10,607 nucleotides of DNA, from assembly GCA_017521345.1 (NCBI GenBank), contig JAFXCU010000133.1, positions 1 to 10,607 of the forward strand, read 5' to 3'. The stretch's first letter is position 1, and each line of letters begins with the position of its first letter. A model generated the notes under the pieces. It had not been told where the DNA came from. It saw only the letters and a program-made list of their open reading frames with translations, and ran no database searches. This stretch comes from Ruminiclostridium sp. Lineage in GTDB: Bacteria; Bacillota_A; Clostridia; Oscillospirales; Oscillospiraceae. The position numbers and the translations under genes were made by a program. Positions 6,036 to 10,607 of this stretch are shown here, in pieces.

Positions 6036-7163
6036 TTACCGAGTCTCTGGGCGTGTCAGGGGAAGGGTCACCCGGAAGGATACCCTCTGGTCGGTGCTCT
6101 CTGCCCGGATGGTACCACTGTGAAGTTCCACGATCTCCTTGGCGATGGCAAGACCCAGACCGGCTCCGCCGGAGGAACTGGAGCGGGCGGTGTCCAGGCG
6201 ATAGAACTGTTCGAAGATGCGGTCCAGCTTATCTTGGGGGATGGTCTGTCCCTGGTTTTCCACGCAGACCTCCACCTGGGTCAGGCCGGTTACCAGGGAA
6301 ACACGGATACAGGACTTGGGATAGCTGTAGTTTACCGCATTCCGCAGAAGATTATCAAAGAGACGTTGTATCTTGTCGGAATCACAGGAGAGCACCACAT
6401 CGTGGGCCAGGGCCAGATCCCAGGTCAGCTCTTTTTCCCGCATGACCGGCTGGAATTCATAAGTCACCTGTTCCAGGAGTCGGGTCAGGTTGACCGACTC
6501 CTCCTGAAGGGTCATCTGACTGAGGCTGAATCGGGTGATCTCAAAAAACTCGTTGATGAGGGTCTCCAGCCGTTCTGCTTTGTCCAGGGCAATGCCGGTG
6601 TATTTGGCCCGCATATCCGGGGACAGCTGGGGCTCATCCCGGAGAAGGGTGAGGTAGCCGATGACACTGGTAAGAGGGGTTTTCAGGTCATGGGCCAGGT
6701 AGACGATGAGGTCATTCTTCCTTTGCTCGGCTTCCCGCTCGTAGAGGGCGCTGCGGAGGGCACCCTCCCGCACCATGTTCAGCTCATCCTGGACTCCTTC
6801 CAGGGGTATGGAGAGATGGATGGGAGTCTCGTCCGGGTGGGCCAGCTGCTCTGCAGCCTCAATGACTTCATCCAGGTATTCCAGGGGTTTGGAGATGGAA
6901 CGATAGGCCAGAAGGAACATACCGATGATAATGAGAGTGGTGCCCCAGATGGCCACCGTGTCCTGCATGGCCTTCAGGAACCGATAGAGAGGGTCATAGG
7001 CCTCCCAAATAAAGAGCCGGCAGATGACCCAACCCAGGAAGAATAACAGGGCGAGGCCGGCGATCATACCCAAAACACTCAGGATATACTGCATGAGGAT
7101 CTGCTTGGACAGCCGGCTGTGACGCCGCCTGATGGGCGTCCGATTACCTTTTCGTTTACTCAA
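6036..7163 (-). CDS. VanS-like sensor histidine kinase
   Basis: Membrane sensor kinase partnered with the response regulator encoded just upstream. Residue numbers are from the TTG at 7163. After a basic N-terminus come two membrane segments (about 23-51 and 71-87) with only about 20 residues between them, so there is no sizeable extracellular domain. A linker follows, then the H-box YLAHDLKTPLTSVIGYL (His158), the N-box DNLLRNAVNYS, and the ATPase end DRIFEQFYRLD plus GGAGLGLAIAKEI. The AEQRKNDLIVYLAHDLKTPL stretch closely follows VanS-type kinases. The start is uncertain. TTG codons at 7175 and 7163 are both in frame, neither has a well-spaced ribosome site, and the first ATG would remove basic residues ahead of the first membrane segment. 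The TTG at 7163 is chosen because it overlaps the regulator stop by only 8 bases. No vanH, vanA/B or vanX gene is in the window, so the controlled function is unknown. Confidence 0.9.
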   Translation of the reverse strand: MSKRKGNRTPIRRRHSRLSKQILMQYILSVLGMIAGLALLFFLGWVICRLFIWEAYDPLYRFLKAMQDTVAIWGTTLIIIGMFLLAYRSISKPLEYLDEVIEAAEQLAHPDETPIHLSIPLEGVQDELNMVREGALRSALYEREAEQRKNDLIVYLAHDLKTPLTSVIGYLTLLRDEPQLSPDMRAKYTGIALDKAERLETLINEFFEITRFSLSQMTLQEESVNLTRLLEQVTYEFQPVMREKELTWDLALAHDVVLSCDSDKIQRLFDNLLRNAVNYSYPKSCIRVSLVTGLTQVEVCVENQGQTIPQDKLDRIFEQFYRLDTARSSSSGGAGLGLAIAKEIVELHSGTIRAESTDQRVSFRVTLPLTRPETR

Positions 7164-7845
7164 TGGTGTAACCAACCCCCCATACGGTTTTAATGAACTT
7201 CGGTTTTCTGCTGGGCTCCTTCATCTTCTCCCGCAGGCGGGCGATATGGGCCATGACGGTGTTGTTGCTGTCCATGTACTTTTCCTTCCAGACGGCCTCG
7301 AAAAGCTCTTCGGAGGAAACCACCTTGCCCCGGTTTTCACACAGATACCATAAAATATTAAACTCAATGGGGGTTAGAGTCAGTTCCATGCCGTTAAGGG
7401 TGCACTGGTGGCTGTCCTGGCAGATAAAGAGCCCCCGGAAGTCATGTTCGTTCCGCTCCTTGGTGTCCTGGGTGTTGTACCTGGTGTAGCGGCGCAGCTG
7501 GGTCTTTACCCGGGCTACCAGTTCCAGGGGGCTGAAGGGCTTGGTAATATAATCATCTGCCCCCAAAGTCAGGCCCATGATCTTGTCGGTGTCATCCACC
7601 TTGGCACTGAGCATCAGGATGGGGAAAAAGTAGTCCTGCCGGATCTGTTGGCATAAGGTAAACCCATCCATATCAGGAAGCATGACATCCAAAATGGCCA
7701 GGCTTAGAGGATGCTCACGGATGATCTTCAGGGCGTCAGTTCCATTGTATGCTTTGAACACGGGATAGCCTTCGTTTTTCAGGTAGACCTCTACCAGATC
7801 GGCGATTTCCCGCTCGTCATCTACCACGAGGATACTGTGTTTCAT
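7156..7845 (-). CDS. VanR-like OmpR-family response regulator
   Basis: DNA-binding partner of the adjacent VanS-like kinase, 229 residues. The receiver domain has the acidic pair Asp10/Glu11 (VVDDERE), phospho-acceptor Asp53 (LAILDVMLPD), and Lys102 in ADDYITKPFSPLEL. The winged-helix output domain covers about 130-229, with LTPIEFNILWYLCENRGKVVSS worded almost as in VanR and ending in FIKTVWGVGYTIE. Resemblance by eye to VanR of the glycopeptide-resistance operons extends through most of the protein, including EIADLVEVYLKNE. The ATG at 7845 has only a weak ribosome site (AGAAAG about 9 bases before). The downstream kinase gene overlaps its end, so the two are translated together. A role in cell-envelope or antibiotic sensing is inferred from the family only. 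Confidence 0.93.
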   Translation of the reverse strand: MKHSILVVDDEREIADLVEVYLKNEGYPVFKAYNGTDALKIIREHPLSLAILDVMLPDMDGFTLCQQIRQDYFFPILMLSAKVDDTDKIMGLTLGADDYITKPFSPLELVARVKTQLRRYTRYNTQDTKERNEHDFRGLFICQDSHQCTLNGMELTLTPIEFNILWYLCENRGKVVSSEELFEAVWKEKYMDSNNTVMAHIARLREKMKEPSRKPKFIKTVWGVGYTIE

Positions 7846-7876
7846 AGAATCACACTTTCTGTCTATATTTAAAAGT

Positions 7877-7906
7877 ATTGTAACACAAGTTTTTTAACGA
7901 ATCGTT
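7877..7906 (-). promoter_or_regulatory. Possible activated promoter and palindrome upstream of the VanR-like gene
   Basis: On the minus strand TACAAT (7877-7882) is a good -10 box, but the place 17 bases upstream (7900-7905) holds ACGATT, which is not a -35 box. That place is occupied by the palindrome AACGA-A-TCGTT (7896-7906). A poor -35 replaced by an operator is what an activator-dependent, autoregulated promoter would look like. This is inference from position only. Confidence 0.4.
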
Positions 7907-7980
7907 TTGAAAATCATACAAAATTATTACATTTTCGGTTTTCCTCCCCTCCTCCCTGTTTTCCGATGCAAAAAAACTCA

Positions 7981-8009
7981 TTGACGAGGGGCTGTTCAGA
8001 GGATATAAT
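7981..8009 (+). promoter_or_regulatory. Strong sigma-A promoter of tRNA-Ser
   Basis: TTGACG (7981-7986) and a perfect TATAAT (8004-8009) are separated by 17 bases. The start should fall near 8016, about 30 bases before the mature tRNA. Confidence 0.85.
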
Positions 8010-8018
8010 ATTATGGAA

Positions 8019-8039
8019 ACTTTCTCAGAGAGGGAAAGT
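8019..8039 (+). other. Hairpin in the tRNA precursor leader
   Basis: ACTTTCTC (8019-8026) pairs with the complementary arm at 8032-8039 (one G-U pair) around an AGAGA loop. It occupies nearly all of the predicted 5' leader of the tRNA precursor and may be a 5'-end stabiliser or simply what RNase P removes. Confidence 0.4.
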
Positions 8040-8045
8040 ACATAG

Positions 8046-8134
8046 GGAGACGTATCGAAGTGGTCATAACGGGGCTGACTCGAAATCAGTTAGGGAGAAA
8101 TCCCACGTGGGTTCGAATCCCACCGTCTCCGCCA
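8046..8134 (+). tRNA. tRNA-Ser (anticodon CGA)
   Basis: The 89-base cloverleaf has acceptor arms GGAGACG (8046-8052) and CGTCTCC (8124-8130), discriminator G, and an encoded CCA (8132-8134). The anticodon stem CTGA/TCAG encloses the loop CTCGAAA, giving anticodon CGA, which reads UCG. A long variable arm with GGGA/TCCC pairing is diagnostic of a class II serine tRNA, and the T arm GTGGGTTCGAATCCCAC is canonical. Confidence 0.97.
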
Positions 8135-8136
8135 TC

Positions 8137-8169
8137 AGCGCTCGGATCAAATGTGATCCGGGCGCTTCT
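8137..8169 (+). terminator. Hairpin after tRNA-Ser, probably a leaky terminator
   Basis: A 13-base-pair stem (8137-8149 with 8154-8166, one G-T pair, loop AATG) begins three bases after the CCA end. It is followed by TTCT rather than a run of T. It may mark the 3' end of the tRNA transcript or be a processing stem. The weak T tract leaves room for read-through into the hydrolase gene, whose ATG is only 27 bases beyond the stem. Confidence 0.55.
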
Positions 8170-8192
8170 ACCATTCCGGGAGGATTTATACA

Positions 8193-8921
8193 ATGTCAAA
8201 AAAGAAACTTGGGCTGATCCTCGGCGGCATCCTGTTGCTTTTGGCCGTTCTTTGCGCGATTTACCTTTCCACAGGCTCTTATTCCCCCAATGAGGATGCT
8301 TTGGCAGCCCTGGCTCCCACAGGAGATATTACTATTGTAGAATCAGACGATGGAAGTCTGGCGTTTGTTCCATCTGATCCCAAAGCTGGGTTGATTTTTT
8401 ATCCTGGGGGCAAAGTGGAGTACGAGGCATACGCTCCTCTGATGACAGCTTTTGCTCAGGAAGACATTTTGTGTGTCCTGCTCTCCATGCCCTTCGATCT
8501 GGCCGTGTTTGAAAGCGGCGCCGCAGACGGGGTTCAGGACCGGTATCCGGAAATCGAAACGTGGTATCTGGCCGGTCATTCCCTGGGGGGCGCTATGGCT
8601 GCCGGTTATGCCGCTGACCACGTCAGCGACTACGAAGGGCTTTTCCTGCTGGCGGCCTACTCCACCCAGGACCTGACGGACAGCGGGCTGGAGGTGGTCT
8701 CCCTCTATGGCTCGGAGGACCTGGTTCTGAATATGGAAAAATATGAGGAATATCGGCCTAACCTGCCGGAGAACACCCTGGAATACGTTCTGGAAGGTGG
8801 ATGTCACGCCTACTTCGGCAGCTATGGCCCCCAAGACGGAGATGGGATCCCTACCATCACCAATGAAGAGCAGATCCAAATCACCGTGGCCCAGTGCCTG
8901 GCGGTCATGGACCAGAGATAA
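8193..8921 (+). CDS. Membrane-anchored alpha/beta hydrolase (Abhydrolase_5-like)
   Basis: A 242-residue serine hydrolase of unknown substrate. The N-terminus is KKK followed by one hydrophobic segment (about 6-26, GLILGGILLLLAVLCAIYL) with no lipobox, so it is probably a signal anchor with the enzyme outside the membrane. The fold signals are GLIFYPGGKVEYEAYAPL near 66-83 (oxyanion region), the nucleophile elbow GHSLGG (Ser130), YGSEDLVL (Asp176) and GGCHAYFGSYG (His205), which together make a complete catalytic triad. The GCHAYFGSYGPQDGDG ending is characteristic of the Abhydrolase_5 group. GGGAGGA at 8178-8184 lies 8 bases before the ATG. It is followed after 12 bases by the flavoprotein gene, so the two form an operon. 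I see no promoter of its own between the tRNA and this gene. Confidence 0.9.
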   Translation: MSKKKLGLILGGILLLLAVLCAIYLSTGSYSPNEDALAALAPTGDITIVESDDGSLAFVPSDPKAGLIFYPGGKVEYEAYAPLMTAFAQEDILCVLLSMPFDLAVFESGAADGVQDRYPEIETWYLAGHSLGGAMAAGYAADHVSDYEGLFLLAAYSTQDLTDSGLEVVSLYGSEDLVLNMEKYEEYRPNLPENTLEYVLEGGCHAYFGSYGPQDGDGIPTITNEEQIQITVAQCLAVMDQR

Positions 8922-8933
8922 AGGAGAAACCCA

Positions 8934-10286
8934 ATGAAGATACTTGTTCTTAACGGAAGCCCCAAAGGAAAGTATAGTGTGACATTACAGACCATTCGCT
9001 ATCTGCAGGTCAAATTTCCGGAGCACTCCTTCGGCGTCATCCATGCTGCCCAGAAGATTCGGAGCTTGGAACAGGATCTCTCCCCTGTTTTGGAACGTAT
9101 CCGGCAGGCAGACCTGATTCTGTTTTCCTACCCCATTTACACCTTCCTGGCTCCCAGCCAGCTCCACAAGCTCATCCGACTGTTAAAGGAGAGCGGCGTG
9201 GACTTTTCCGGAAAGTATGTTACCCAGCTGACCACCTCCAAACACTTTTACGACATGACTGCCCATCGGTATATCCTGGAAAACTGCCAGGACATGAGAA
9301 TGAAGGTCATTCAGGGCCTTTCCGCCGACATGGACGACCTGCTCAGCGAAAAGGGCCAGAAAGAAGCTGAGGACTTTCTGCGCTATGTCTGCTGGTCTGT
9401 GGAGCATGACCAGTATGAACCCCTCCCCTCTTCCTTCTTCCCTGTTCCCTCTCAGTTAGCCTCAGTTCCTGAGGAAAACCAGCAGAAAAAAGCTGGCGAA
9501 GTGGTCATTGTAGCTGACTGCCGGGAGGTGGATACCAAGCTTCAAGGGATGATCCGGCGGTTCCGGGCAGTCTGTCCCCACAAGACCCGGGTGGTCAACC
9601 TCCGTGACTTCCCCTTCCAGGGCGGCTGTCTGGGCTGTATGCAGTGTGGATCCACCGGAAAATGCGTCTACAAGGATGGCTTTGAGGACTTCCTCCGAGG
9701 AGAGATCCAGTCTGCACAAGCTACGGTCTATGCCTTTTCCATCCAGGACCACTCCATGGGTCCCCTGTTCAAATGTTATGACGACCGGCAGTTCTGCAAC
9801 GGTCACCGGACGGTCACCATGGGAACCCCGGTCGGTTATCTGGTCAGCGGCCCTTACAGCCGGGAGCAGAACCTGAAAACGGTCATTGAAGCCCGCGCCC
9901 AGGTGGGCGGCAACTTCCTGGCCGGTGTGGCCACAGACGAAGCAGATACAGACGGTGCCATTGACCGGATGGCCGCTCGTCTGTCTTACGGCCTGGAGCA
10001 TCACTACGCACCGCCCTCTAATTTCTATGGGGTGGGCGGCATGAAGATCTTCCGGGACCTCATCTGGCTCATGCAAGGCTTTATGAAGGCTGACCACAAG
10101 TTCTATAAGGAACATGGGCAGTACGACTTCCCTCAGAAGAAGCTGGGCACCATGCTGGCTATGTATGCCGTGGGCGGCCTGATGGCCTCTCCTGCGGCAA
10201 AGGGAAAGGGTGCCAAACAGATGCGGGACGGTATGCTGGCACCCTACCGAAAAGTCTTGGTTAAAGCACAAAAAGAGAAAGCATAA
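8934..10286 (+). CDS. Two-domain flavoprotein: NAD(P)H-dependent FMN reductase-like domain fused to an iron-sulfur flavoprotein-like domain
   Basis: A predicted cytosolic redox protein of 450 residues. Domain 1 (about 1-160) starts with the flavodoxin-like strand and phosphate loop MKILVLNGSPKGKYS and continues with ILFSYPIYTFLAPSQLHKLI, as in NAD(P)H-dependent FMN reductases. Domain 2 (about 188-345) starts VVIVADC, has a degenerate phosphate loop (REVDTKLQ), and carries Cys232, Cys235, Cys238 and Cys244. The spacing C-x2-C-x2-C-x5-C is that of the 4Fe-4S site of iron-sulfur flavoproteins. The last 100 residues are helical and basic, with GGLMASPAAKGKG near the end, and I do not recognise them. 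The ATG follows AAGGAG at 8921-8926, which touches the hydrolase stop. A single-domain flavoprotein of this type is usually about 180-250 residues, so this looks like a fusion. Substrate and electron partner are unknown. Confidence 0.88.
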   Translation: MKILVLNGSPKGKYSVTLQTIRYLQVKFPEHSFGVIHAAQKIRSLEQDLSPVLERIRQADLILFSYPIYTFLAPSQLHKLIRLLKESGVDFSGKYVTQLTTSKHFYDMTAHRYILENCQDMRMKVIQGLSADMDDLLSEKGQKEAEDFLRYVCWSVEHDQYEPLPSSFFPVPSQLASVPEENQQKKAGEVVIVADCREVDTKLQGMIRRFRAVCPHKTRVVNLRDFPFQGGCLGCMQCGSTGKCVYKDGFEDFLRGEIQSAQATVYAFSIQDHSMGPLFKCYDDRQFCNGHRTVTMGTPVGYLVSGPYSREQNLKTVIEARAQVGGNFLAGVATDEADTDGAIDRMAARLSYGLEHHYAPPSNFYGVGGMKIFRDLIWLMQGFMKADHKFYKEHGQYDFPQKKLGTMLAMYAVGGLMASPAAKGKGAKQMRDGMLAPYRKVLVKAQKEKA

Positions 10287-10290
10287 AACG

Positions 10291-10328
10291 CTGCCGCCGT
10301 ATCAGTTCGTTGATACGGCGGCAGTTTT
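10291..10328. terminator. Strong intrinsic terminator after the flavoprotein gene
   Basis: A 14-base-pair GC-rich stem (10291-10304 with 10311-10324, CTGCCGCCGTATCA and its complement, GTTCGT loop region) is followed by TTTT. AAAA on the left, two bases from the stem, lets it also serve the convergent gene that ends at 10338. Confidence 0.92.
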
Positions 10329-10337
10329 CATTGTTTC

Positions 10338-10607
10338 CTATTCAACTTTGAATATGTACTCTACATCCCCATACCAGCTGCGGAAAGTCTGCTTCTCCCA
10401 GATAGCCCGGACAGTCACAATGGCAGAGGCGTCTTCCTCCGGCATGATAAATCCTTGGTCGCATAACTCGGCCTCTGTCATCACGGCTTCCATGCCGTCC
10501 AGCCAGACCTCTTCTTTCCAGTAGGCAACCGAATACGCATCCGGAGTCGTATCCCACATTAGAGTGATCAGACCATCCCGGGGGAAAGTCAGGGTTGGAT
10601 AGCTATC
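10338..10607 (-). CDS. Uncharacterised protein, C-terminal part (5' end outside window)
   Basis: Eighty-nine residues before the stop are present, and the frame remains open to the right edge. The internal Met at 10559 is therefore not the start. The segment is rich in Trp, Tyr and acidic residues (LTFPRDGLITLMWDTTPDAYSV by parts, then VTVRAIWEKQTF and DVEYIFKVE at the end). Alternating hydrophobic positions suggest a small beta-sandwich. A 'W-D...A-Y-V' start and a 'Y-x-F-x-V' end are loosely like a fibronectin type III or related Ig-like module, often at the end of secreted proteins. This is only a resemblance; no enzyme motif is visible. The coding call is supported by the terminator placed just after its stop and by the open frame. 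Confidence 0.65.
   Translation of the reverse strand, partial: DSYPTLTFPRDGLITLMWDTTPDAYSVAYWKEEVWLDGMEAVMTEAELCDQGFIMPEEDASAIVTVRAIWEKQTFRSWYGDVEYIFKVE

Noticed and set aside
6120..7046. Plus-strand open frame (308 codons) opposite the histidine kinase
   Set aside because: The kinase on the other strand has all expected boxes. This frame has no recognisable domain.
6036..7845. A glycopeptide-resistance cluster
   Set aside because: Only VanR/VanS-like regulators are present. No dehydrogenase, D-Ala-D-Lac/Ser ligase or dipeptidase gene lies in the window.
8046..8134. tRNA gene as an integration site for a mobile element
   Set aside because: No integrase gene and no repeat of the tRNA 3' end is visible downstream within the window.
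9462..10271. Minus-strand open frame (269 codons) opposite the flavoprotein gene
   Set aside because: It lies wholly inside a gene with clear cysteine and flavin motifs and has no motif or ribosome site of its own.

Overview
The window looks like a chromosomal, mostly core-genome segment from a moderately GC-rich Firmicute. The best guess is a gut clostridium of the Oscillospiraceae type (Flavonifractor or Intestinimonas-like). That guess rests on AGGAGG-type ribosome binding sites, sigma-A style promoters in AT-rich gaps, a tRNA with an encoded CCA end, a VanR/VanS-type regulator pair, and protein variants such as the MurD NDSIASSPTRT segment. No mobile element, phage gene, CRISPR array or rRNA is visible.

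Layout. (1) Positions 1-3826, minus strand: murD followed by three tandem M42-family metallo-aminopeptidase genes. The third runs off the left edge. The genes are 11-12 bases apart or overlap, so they form one operon, read from a near-consensus promoter at 3893-3921. (2) Positions 4015-4377, plus strand: a short DtxR-family metal-dependent repressor, divergent from murD. It ends at a bidirectional terminator (4398-4433) shared with the convergent glnA. (3) Positions 4448-5866, minus strand: a 472-residue type I glutamine synthetase, with its own promoter and an inverted repeat in its leader. (4) Positions 6036-7845, minus strand: a VanR-like response regulator overlapping a VanS-like histidine kinase, with no resistance genes nearby. 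(5) Positions 7981-8166, plus strand: promoter, tRNA-Ser(CGA) and a downstream hairpin. (6) Positions 8193-10286, plus strand: a membrane-anchored alpha/beta hydrolase, then a two-domain flavoprotein carrying an iron-sulfur motif. The pair closes with a strong terminator. (7) Positions 10338-10607, minus strand: the C-terminal part of an unidentified protein.

Functional reading. The left operon joins a peptidoglycan precursor ligase to intracellular peptide hydrolysis. The metal sensor has an iron-type ligand set rather than a manganese-type one. The glutamine synthetase resembles the longer, adenylylatable kind in length and in one motif, which is unusual for this group. The hydrolase and flavoprotein have no promoter of their own that I can see, and may be read through from the tRNA promoter. 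I do not see a clearly new multi-gene system. The points most worth following up are the triple M42 cluster, the VanRS pair without its usual targets, the glutamine synthetase variant and the fused iron-sulfur flavoprotein.
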